Origin: Bacteroidales bacterium UBA3764
GTDB taxonomy: Bacteria > Bacteroidota > Bacteroidia > Bacteroidales > UBA932
Assembly: GCA_002371115.1 (NCBI GenBank)
Contig: DFFY01000017.1
Coordinates: 1-41,291, forward strand
Length of the DNA stretch: 41,291 nt
Direction of reading: 5' to 3'
The notes under the pieces were generated by a model, which searched no databases, was not told the origin of the DNA, and was given only the letters and a program-made list of their open reading frames with translations. The translations under genes and the position numbers were made by a program. This document shows, in pieces, positions 35,674 through 41,291 of this stretch. The stretch's first letter is position 1. The number at the start of each line of letters is the position of its first letter.

Positions 35674-35834
35674 TGCGGTTTGTTTGTAAAACAAAGGTCA
35701 CAAATAAATCCTTCGACCCGACCTTTCTTTCACCCGAAGGGAAATCCGGGTTGTTTTTTGAGCGTTTTGTTACATTTTCGCCGTCGCTCCAATCTATTAT
35801 TCAGTTAATTTTGCGTCATAATAATACGAATGTC
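35674..35834. promoter_or_regulatory. Divergent promoter region between the PUL operon and galM
   Basis: This 161-nt gap is the only one able to drive the 26 kb minus-strand series. On the minus strand GACCTTTG (35692-35699) is one base from TAnnTTTG, about 18 nt from the ATG. A 7-bp inverted repeat AAAGGTC (35693-35699) / GACCTTT (35720-35726), spaced by 20 nt, covers that box and could be an operator or HTCS site. This is inference; I see no database-type consensus. Confidence 0.45.
35806..35813 (+). promoter_or_regulatory. -7 promoter element of galM
   Basis: TAATTTTG matches TAnnTTTG exactly and lies 21 nt before the galM ATG at 35835. No clear -33 TTG is seen at the normal spacing, which is compatible with an activator-dependent promoter. 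Confidence 0.55.
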
Positions 35835-36980
35835 ATGCACCTCAGAACAAAAGTATTCCCGGTATGGCTCTTTCTGGCTGTCCTGTCTTCTTGTCACGCG
35901 CCCGCATTAGAAATTAAAGAAACTTGTTTCGGAACACTGGCTGACGGGACTGAAGCAACTTTGTATCACTTGACAAATTCCGCAGGAGCATCCCTCTCCG
36001 TAACCGACTACGGAGCGCGTATCGTGAGTCTTGTCATGCCTGACCGGAACGGTATGATGGAAGATGTCATTGTAGGACCGGGAGACCTGGCAACTTTCGA
36101 AAAGGGACGGCCGGAACGCTTCATGGGGTGTATCATCGGCCGGTATGGGAACCGTATCAATCACGCTTCCTTTACACTGGACGGAATACAATACAAGCTT
36201 GAAGCCAATGAAACCCTGGATGGCGAGCCCGTGCAATGCCATGGAGCCTCCCAAGGCTTCGACCGATTCCTCTGGGAAAGCGGAATTGTAAGGGAATCTT
36301 CGCGTGTGGGAGTAAGGATGCATCGTCTCAGCCCGGATGGAGAATCAGGGTTCCCGGGAAACTGCGATTGCTTTGTAACCTATTGGTTAACGGAGGATAA
36401 CATAGTTCAAGTCGATTACGAGGCAACAACGGACAAACCCACCGTCATCAATCTGAGCAACCACTCTTTTTTTAATCTTCATGGTGCCCGACATGGCTCA
36501 TACGTCATGGAACAATTGCTGACAGTAGAAGCAGATTCCTGCATCCAGAATAACCTGCAAATGTGTCCGGATCTCATTCTGCCAGTGGAGGGAACACCTT
36601 TTGATTTTCGACAGCCACACCGCGTGGATTATCGGATTGACATGCGTTCACGTCAGCTGGAAATCATGCACGGCATGTCAGCCTGCTGGTGTATACGAGA
36701 TTGGGACGGAACACTGAGAAAAGCTGCGGACCTATACGACCCGCGCAGTGGCCGTGGCGTGGAGACATGGACGACGGAACCGGCATTGCTTACATACACT
36801 GCTCGGGGATTCAACGGCAGCCTGCAAGGGAAATACGGTCCAGTTGATAAATTCACCGCGATGCTTCTAGAAACCATCCATTTCGCAGACAGCCCCAATC
36901 AAGACCGGTTCCCTTCCACTGTGCTCCGACCCGGTGAAACCTATCACAGTACGACCCAATGGCGGTTCTACGCCAGATAA
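35835..36980 (+). CDS. galM: Aldose 1-epimerase (galactose mutarotase), lipoprotein
   Basis: ATG 35835 gives MHLRTKVFPVWLFLAVLSSC (lipid Cys20) and 381 residues; the open frame extends further upstream but without a credible start. The galactose-mutarotase fold is clear: VTDYGARIVSLVMPDRNG, GRYGNRINHASFTLDG, QCHGASQGFDRFLWE, catalytic His210 in NLSNHSFFNL and catalytic Glu346 in LLETIHFADSPNQ, then STVLRPGETY. It interconverts alpha and beta anomers of aldoses. The lipoprotein signal puts it in the periplasm or on the outer membrane, where it would act on sugars released by the PUL enzymes. It is divergent from the PUL operon and may share its regulator. It ends convergent to tRNA-Gly. Confidence 0.93.
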   Translation: MHLRTKVFPVWLFLAVLSSCHAPALEIKETCFGTLADGTEATLYHLTNSAGASLSVTDYGARIVSLVMPDRNGMMEDVIVGPGDLATFEKGRPERFMGCIIGRYGNRINHASFTLDGIQYKLEANETLDGEPVQCHGASQGFDRFLWESGIVRESSRVGVRMHRLSPDGESGFPGNCDCFVTYWLTEDNIVQVDYEATTDKPTVINLSNHSFFNLHGARHGSYVMEQLLTVEADSCIQNNLQMCPDLILPVEGTPFDFRQPHRVDYRIDMRSRQLEIMHGMSACWCIRDWDGTLRKAADLYDPRSGRGVETWTTEPALLTYTARGFNGSLQGKYGPVDKFTAMLLETIHFADSPNQDRFPSTVLRPGETYHSTTQWRFYAR

Positions 36981-36995
36981 ATTCGTAAAACGTTA

Positions 36996-37032
36996 CCCCC
37001 TCGCCGCTCCGCGGCGGTCCCCTCAGGGGACT
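36996..37032. repeat. GC-rich hairpin downstream of galM
   Basis: Within this stretch CGCCGC-TCC-GCGGCG forms a perfect 6-bp stem, followed by CCCCTCAGGGG, a second small palindrome. Together they look like an intergenic REP-type element. No T-tract follows, so it is not by itself a terminator. Confidence 0.5.
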
Positions 37033-37058
37033 GGGGTCGCTTCGTTCGAGTCTTCCGC

Positions 37059-37098
37059 AAAACAAAAACAGCAGCCACAAGGACTGCTGTTTTTGTTT

Positions 37099-37099
<1 letters not shown>
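37059..37099. terminator. Bidirectional rho-independent terminator between galM and tRNA-Gly
   Basis: AAAACAAAAACAGCAG (37059-37074) and CTGCTGTTTTTGTTTT (37084-37099) are perfect reverse complements around a 9-nt loop. The A-rich and T-rich outer arms supply a T-tract on either strand, so it can end both galM (plus) and the tRNA transcript (minus). Confidence 0.88.
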
Positions 37100-37174
<75 letters not shown>

Positions 37175-37288
37175 AAATTTCTTCGAAATTTACGCTATTT
37201 TTGGCTGCGCCTCGGAAGAAAGAAATCTTTCTTCACTCGGCTTGCACAAAAATTCCGCTTCAAAGAACTTTCCCGCTGAACGGGACTG

Positions 37289-37319
37289 CAAATATACGGC
37301 AAAAATTTGAACTTGCAAA
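37289..37319 (-). promoter_or_regulatory. Bacteroidota promoter for tRNA-Gly
   Basis: On the minus strand TTTG (37316-37319, -33 box) is followed by 19 nt and then TATATTTG (37289-37296, exact TAnnTTTG). Transcription should start near 37282, leaving about 108 nt of leader before the tRNA. The -33 box lies inside the hairpin that follows the NagZ-like gene. Confidence 0.8.
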
Positions 37320-37331
37320 CTTTTTTGCAAG
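37312..37331. terminator. Possible terminator after the GH3 gene
   Basis: CTTGCAAA-AAAG-TTTGCAAG (minus strand) is a perfect 8-bp hairpin starting 5 nt beyond the GH3 stop codon. On the minus strand it is followed by an AT-rich stretch with a T-run. The stem is AT-rich, so its strength is uncertain. Confidence 0.5.
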
Positions 37332-37336
37332 TTTTT

Positions 37337-38497
37337 TTACTTTTCTTTGTAGCCCATGGATTGTTGACGGAGGCGCAGAATACGCTTAACGCTCTCATCG
37401 ATACGGGCTTCCGTCAGTCTTCCCTGCGCAATGGCATCCATCACCGCCTGGAAGCATGCCGGATAGTCTTTCACGCACAGCAGCACATCCACGCCAGCCT
37501 CCAGGGCCAGGACGCAGGCCTCAGGCACCGGGAACTGCCGGGCGATAGCCCCCATCTCCAGGGCGTCGGAAATGATTACGCCGTCAAAGCCCAGCTCCCC
37601 GCGGAGCTTGTCCTGCAGCACCACCGAAGACAGCGTGGAAGGCAGTTCGGTGCCGGTAACAGCCGGAACGGCGATATGGGCCGTCATCACCAGCGGCACG
37701 CCAGCCTCGATGCCTGCCTTGAAGGGCAGCATCTCACAAGCGGCCAGTTCCTCCCAGCTCTTGCCGCTCACAGCATAGCCAAAGTGGGTATCGGCATGGA
37801 CATCCCCGTGCCCCGGGAAGTGCTTCACGCAGCCCAGGATGCCCGCTTTTTGCAGGCCTTTGACATAAGCCTTCACCCGTTTGGCCGCCACCTGGGGGTT
37901 ATCGGAAAAGGCACGCGTGCCGATGACAATATTCTGCGGGTTGGTGTTCACATCGGCCACGGGCGCAAAATCAATGTCAAAACCGTACTTGGCCAGATAC
38001 GTGCCTATGGTATGGGACGCTTTGCTCACTGCACGGGTGCTGCCCAATGCCGTCATGCTCTCGTACCGGGGCAGGCCGAAGGCCGGGTTCAGCGCCAGCC
38101 GGGCCACGCGCCCCCCTTCCTCGTCGATGCTCAGCAGCGGATGACCGGGCAAGGCACGCAGGTCCTTTTGAAATGCCGCCAGCTGCTGCGGATCCTTGAT
38201 GTTGTGTGCAAAGAGGATGATTCCCCCCAGCGGATAATCGGCCGCAAGGGCGCGCATGCGATCATTCACCGCCTGCGTCTCGTACGCAGGCAGCTCATCG
38301 CTGGAGACATAGTGGATGGTGGTGTCCAGGGCCTCGACCCGGAGAAAGAACAACTGTCCCACCTTCTCCCGCAGGGTCATCTGCGAAAGCGCCTGCTCCA
38401 CCTTGGCCTCATCCACTCGGGGCCCCTGCGCGCAGGAAACAAGGAAGGCGCCGGCCACTGCCAGCGCCCCCATCAGAAGTTGTACCTTGCCTCTCAT
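37337..38497 (-). CDS. GH3 family beta-N-acetylhexosaminidase (NagZ-like) lipoprotein
   Basis: ATG 38497 gives MRGKVQLLMGALAVAGAFLVSC (lipid Cys22) and 386 residues, and overlaps the ROK stop as TAATG; the longer upstream frame would run into the ROK gene. The GH3 catalytic TIM barrel has MTLREKVGQLFF, SIDEEGGRVARL, the NagZ signature KHFPGHGDVHADTHFG whose His/Asp act as the acid/base pair, and the nucleophile Asp in VIISDALEMGAI. There is no second GH3 domain, as in single-domain NagZ enzymes. It removes terminal GlcNAc from muropeptides or chitobiose-type chains. Placement after a ROK kinase and a sugar transporter supports amino-sugar salvage. Confidence 0.9.
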   Translation of the reverse strand: MRGKVQLLMGALAVAGAFLVSCAQGPRVDEAKVEQALSQMTLREKVGQLFFLRVEALDTTIHYVSSDELPAYETQAVNDRMRALAADYPLGGIILFAHNIKDPQQLAAFQKDLRALPGHPLLSIDEEGGRVARLALNPAFGLPRYESMTALGSTRAVSKASHTIGTYLAKYGFDIDFAPVADVNTNPQNIVIGTRAFSDNPQVAAKRVKAYVKGLQKAGILGCVKHFPGHGDVHADTHFGYAVSGKSWEELAACEMLPFKAGIEAGVPLVMTAHIAVPAVTGTELPSTLSSVVLQDKLRGELGFDGVIISDALEMGAIARQFPVPEACVLALEAGVDVLLCVKDYPACFQAVMDAIAQGRLTEARIDESVKRILRLRQQSMGYKEK

Positions 38498-39453
38498 TAC
38501 AGTTCCCAGGCCAGGGCCGATGCACCCAGGATGGCGGCATCGGACTCCTTCAGTGAAGAGTAGATGAGTTTCACCTTGTTCCGCCACAGGGGCAGGACGT
38601 TGGCATTCATGGCCTCCAGGATGGGCTCCGTGAGGAACTCCTTGGAACGGGCCAGTCCGCCGAAGAGCACGATGGCTTCCGGAGCGGAGAACTCAATGAA
38701 GTCGGCCAGCTTTTCACCCAGGATGCGGCCGGTGAAGGCAAAGATTTTGAGAGCCATCTTGTCCCCGTCTTTAGCGGCGTCGTACACGTCCTTGGAGGTG
38801 ATGCGGTCCAGGGAACGGAGTTCCGAGGGCTCGTCGCTCATTTCCAGCCATTCGCGGGCGGTGCGGGCTACGCCTATGGCGCTGCAGTAAGCCTCCAGGC
38901 AGCCATGCTTGCCGCAGCCGCACTGGCGGCCGTTGTGACGCACGGCGCAGGTATGTCCCAGCTCGCCGGCAAAGCCGTCGTGGCCATAGACCACCTCGCC
39001 ATTGATGACGATACCGGAGCCCACGCCGGTGCCCAGGGTAATCATGATAAAGTTCTTCATGCCGCGGGCGGCACCATAAGTCATTTCACCTACGGCAGCG
39101 GCGTTGGCGTCGTTGGTCAGGGACACCGGAATGCCGTTCATCTGCTCGCTCAGGAGCTTGGCGAACTCCACGCGGTTATGGGCCCACTTAAGGTTGGGTG
39201 CGCTCTCGATGCAACCGGTATAATAGTTCCCATTAGGTGCACCTACGCCGATGCCACGAATCCGTCCTTCTGCCTTGGCCGACGCAATGATGCGGTTCAG
39301 GGCCTCTGCCAGTTCGGCCACAAAAGGTTCTACCGTTTCGTAGATATCCGTACGGATAACCGTCTGTTCCACAACGGTACCACGGGCATCCACAATGCCG
39401 CATTTGGTGGTCTGTCCACCTACATCAATACCAATTACTAAGTCTTGTGCCAT
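38497..39453 (-). CDS. ROK family sugar kinase
   Basis: The 318-residue protein has the ASKHA/ROK layout: phosphate-binding GIDVGGQTTKCGIVD, IRGIGVGAPN, NDANAAAVGEMTYGAARG, LGTGVGSGIVINGEVVYG, the zinc-site region ELGHTCAVRHNGRQCGCGKHGCLEAYCSA with the expected His and three Cys, and FGGLARS. ROK enzymes phosphorylate glucose, GlcNAc, ManNAc or related sugars with ATP. The neighbours (sugar:cation symporter and NagZ-like GH3) favour glucose or N-acetylglucosamine, but specificity cannot be read from the motifs. It starts 11 nt after the transporter gene. Confidence 0.92.
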   Translation of the reverse strand: MAQDLVIGIDVGGQTTKCGIVDARGTVVEQTVIRTDIYETVEPFVAELAEALNRIIASAKAEGRIRGIGVGAPNGNYYTGCIESAPNLKWAHNRVEFAKLLSEQMNGIPVSLTNDANAAAVGEMTYGAARGMKNFIMITLGTGVGSGIVINGEVVYGHDGFAGELGHTCAVRHNGRQCGCGKHGCLEAYCSAIGVARTAREWLEMSDEPSELRSLDRITSKDVYDAAKDGDKMALKIFAFTGRILGEKLADFIEFSAPEAIVLFGGLARSKEFLTEPILEAMNANVLPLWRNKVKLIYSSLKESDAAILGASALAWEL

Positions 39454-39464
39454 ATTCAGAAAGA

Positions 39465-40754
39465 TTAGTCCACAGGAATGTCTTTGTTAACGTTCTTGGA
39501 GCCGATGACGGCATAGTACAGCAGGTATGCCAGCATGGCCACCACCAGCCAGTAGCTGTTCATGTAACCCAGGCCCTTGGCCAGGAAATCCTGAATGTAG
39601 GGCATTACTCCACCGCCCACGACAAGGGTCATGAAGATACCGGAAGCGGCTTCCGTGTATTTTCCGAGGCCCTCGACTGCCAGGTTGAAGATGGCGCCCC
39701 ACATGATGGAGGTGCACAGGCCGCAAAGCACCAGGAACAGGCAATTGAGCGGAACCTGGAACATGGCGATACCGTCGGCCACGCTATAACCGGGCATACT
39801 TACAGTAATGCTCTTGGGCGAGAAGATGGCAGCCAAGACCAGCACGATGGCCACAGAGCTTACACAGGTCATTTGGGCGCGGGTGCTCACCTTACCGGAA
39901 ATGAGCGTACTGGAGAAACGCCCTACCAGCATCATGAGCCAGTACACTGCGGCAATTGCACCACCGATGGCTGCGCCGTTCACCAAAATACCTGCCCCCT
40001 TTTCAGATGCATCGGCAAGATAAAAGTTAACATACATAGGGATGCCGATTTCAATGCCCACATAGAAGAAAATGGCCACAGCACCCAGCACAAAGTGACG
40101 GAAGTTCCAAGCGGAGTGCTCATATTTAACGTTTTTGCGTTCCTTGGCGGGTTCCGGAATATCAACGAAGGAGATAATGATAAAGGCCAGCGCAAATACA
40201 CCCATAGCGATGAACAGCAACGGAGTGACATCGGCCATGGAAGTGTTGGCAGAAACAGTGCCGATAAGCGCACCAATGAGCATAGGCGTGAGCGTTCCGG
40301 TGAGGGAGTTCAGGGTGCCGCCCGTCTGGATGAGTTGGTTGCCGCGGTTGCCGCCGCCACCCAGGCTGTTCAGGCTGGGATTCACTACGGTGTTGAGCAT
40401 ACACACGCAGAAACCGCACACGAAGGCGCCCAGCAGGTACACATAAATGGCGAGCCCTCCCAGGAAACTGAAGCTGGAGAGGTACTGGATACAAATGCCC
40501 ACGAAGCCCGTTGCCAAGGCGATGAGGGTGGTTTTCTTATAGCCCACGGTCATCAGCATTTTACCGGCAGGGATACCCATGAACAGGTAGGCGGCAAAAT
40601 TCATCAGGTTACCCGTCGTTCTGGCCCAGGGGAACTGATTGCCCCAGATGACACCAAAGGGCGCCGCCATGTTGGTCACGAAAGAAATCATCGCAAAGAT
40701 GAAGCACATCGTAACGATGGCAACCAGATTCTTGTTACTCTTTGTTTGAGACAT
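39465..40754 (-). CDS. MFS sugar transporter (FucP/GluP/NagP-like)
   Basis: The 429-residue integral membrane protein has about twelve hydrophobic segments, starting at LVAIVTMCFIFAMISFVTNM and ending at YWLVVAMLAYLLYYAVIGS. Sequence typical of the FucP/GluP group includes the first-half GIPAGKMLMTVGYKKT loop, CMLNTVVNPSLNSLG, GNQLIQTGGTLNSLTG, and the second-half GRFSSTLISGKVSTR and WGAIFNLAVEGLGKYTEAASG. These carriers import hexoses or amino sugars with H+ or Na+. It is the first gene of the transporter-kinase-GH3 operon and has its own TAACTTTG promoter box. Confidence 0.92.
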   Translation of the reverse strand: MSQTKSNKNLVAIVTMCFIFAMISFVTNMAAPFGVIWGNQFPWARTTGNLMNFAAYLFMGIPAGKMLMTVGYKKTTLIALATGFVGICIQYLSSFSFLGGLAIYVYLLGAFVCGFCVCMLNTVVNPSLNSLGGGGNRGNQLIQTGGTLNSLTGTLTPMLIGALIGTVSANTSMADVTPLLFIAMGVFALAFIIISFVDIPEPAKERKNVKYEHSAWNFRHFVLGAVAIFFYVGIEIGIPMYVNFYLADASEKGAGILVNGAAIGGAIAAVYWLMMLVGRFSSTLISGKVSTRAQMTCVSSVAIVLVLAAIFSPKSITVSMPGYSVADGIAMFQVPLNCLFLVLCGLCTSIMWGAIFNLAVEGLGKYTEAASGIFMTLVVGGGVMPYIQDFLAKGLGYMNSYWLVVAMLAYLLYYAVIGSKNVNKDIPVD

Positions 40755-40795
40755 GGTATTATAGTTTTAGTTAATAATTATCGGCTTACAATTTT

Positions 40796-40803
40796 CAAAG
40801 TTA
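40796..40803 (-). promoter_or_regulatory. -7 promoter element of the transporter-ROK-GH3 operon
   Basis: On the minus strand TAACTTTG matches TAnnTTTG exactly, 41 nt before the transporter ATG. No clear -33 TTG is visible at 19-21 nt upstream, where the sequence is an A-run. Confidence 0.6.
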
Positions 40804-40837
40804 CTAAATTTTTTTTTCACTTGTACCCCCTTGCACA

Positions 40838-40875
40838 AAAAAATGCCCGACCATGGAGATGGTTGGGCATTTTTT
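40838..40875 (-). terminator. Rho-independent terminator after rplQ
   Basis: Arms 40838-40854 and 40859-40875 pair with one G-T wobble (GCCCGACCAT against ATGGTTGGGC) around a GGAG loop, with A-run and T-run flanks. It starts 15 nt after the rplQ stop and can also work on the plus strand. Confidence 0.88.
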
Positions 40876-40890
40876 ATGGGCGACTCGGGA

Positions 40891-41291
40891 TTACTCGGCT
40901 GCCGGAGCTTCAGCGGCGGGAGCGGCTTCCTCTGCAGGAGCGGCTTCGGCCTTCTTGGCGCGGCTGCGACGGGTGGTCTTCTTGGCCTCTTTCTTGGTGG
41001 AAGCCAGGGCGGCCTCGTTGAAGTCCACCAGCTCTACCAGAACCATTTCGGCGGCGTCACCGCTGCGGAAACCGGTGTGGAGGATACGGAGGTATCCACC
41101 GGGACGGTCTGCCACCTTAGGGGCGATGGTGCGGAAAAGTTCTGCGGTTGCCTCCTTGTCTTTCAGATAGCTGAAAACAACGCGGCGGGAGTGCGTGGTG
41201 TCCTCCTTGGACTTGGTGATGAGGGGCTCTACATAAGGCTTCAGGGCCTTAGCCTTGGCCTCGGTAGTGGTGATCCTCTTCTTCAGGATGA
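40891..41291 (-). CDS. rplQ: 50S ribosomal protein L17, 3' part (cut by window edge)
   Basis: The frame runs in from the right edge without a start; 132 codons plus stop are visible. The L17 core is clear: ILKKRITTTEAKAKALKPYV, EPLIT, RRVVFSYL, FRTIAPKVADRPGGYLRIL and GFRSGDAAEMVLVELVDFN. It is followed by the low-complexity basic then Ala/Glu-rich tail (KKEAKKTTRRSRAKKAEAA, repeated AEEAAPAAEA) common in Bacteroidota L17. L17 is a large-subunit protein near the tunnel exit and normally ends the alpha operon after rpoA, which would lie beyond the window. A strong terminator follows. Confidence 0.95.
   Translation of the reverse strand, partial: ILKKRITTTEAKAKALKPYVEPLITKSKEDTTHSRRVVFSYLKDKEATAELFRTIAPKVADRPGGYLRILHTGFRSGDAAEMVLVELVDFNEAALASTKKEAKKTTRRSRAKKAEAAPAEEAAPAAEAPAAE

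Noticed and set aside
35731..35760. ACCCG...CGGGT hairpin followed by T-rich sequence near the divergent promoter
   Set aside because: The stem is only 5 bp with a long loop, and no plus-strand gene ends there, so it is not called a terminator.
37307..38563. Long plus-strand open frame opposite the GH3 gene
   Set aside because: The minus frame holds the NagZ signature and a lipobox; the plus translation has no domain.

Overview
The window comes from a member of the Bacteroidota, most likely a gut-type Bacteroidales of fairly high GC. Evidence for this is a SusC/SusD pair, a one-protein hybrid two-component sensor (HTCS), many SPII lipoproteins with BACON, fimbrillin and FISUMP domains, and promoters with the Bacteroidota -7 element TAnnTTTG. 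The genus cannot be fixed from the sequence alone.

Left flank (1-5533, GC-rich, all minus strand): a tight run reading DPP-IV-like S9 peptidase, DUF3298 lipoprotein, divergent O6-alkylguanine-DNA alkyltransferase, steroid 5-alpha-reductase family membrane protein, and the start of an Old Yellow Enzyme family flavin reductase cut by the window edge. A REP-like palindrome and a small secreted protein of unknown function lie upstream.

Central island (about 5650-36980, lower GC): a large polysaccharide utilization locus (PUL). A plus-strand HTCS regulator (5865-9811) has its signal peptide separated from the rest by a C8 tract frameshift. It converges on a roughly 26 kb minus-strand gene series starting at 35673. 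In transcription order this encodes a fimbrillin/GLUG-like lipoprotein, a fimbrillin lipoprotein, a BACON protein with a degenerate EEP-like domain, SusC, SusD, a short BACON lipoprotein, a BACON/DUF5689 lipoprotein, a 56-residue peptide, a fimbrillin-FISUMP lipoprotein, a double sialidase-fold protein with a CBM9-like domain, a single sialidase-fold/CBM9-like lipoprotein, a DUF5107-TPR protein, a clan GH-A hydrolase, and a fimbrillin-FISUMP-SGNH hydrolase fusion. Intergenic gaps are mostly 0-11 nt. A divergent galM (aldose 1-epimerase lipoprotein) sits at the start of the series. The expected flow is surface capture and cleavage of a glycan by the BACON, SusD and sialidase-fold proteins, uptake by SusC, periplasmic trimming, mutarotation by GalM and sensing by the HTCS. 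The substrate cannot be named.

Right flank (36981-41291, GC-rich): a shared bidirectional terminator, tRNA-Gly(GCC) with a canonical Bacteroidota promoter, then an MFS sugar transporter / ROK kinase / NagZ-like GH3 lipoprotein operon that looks like amino-sugar or muropeptide salvage, and finally the 3' part of rplQ (L17) with its terminator.
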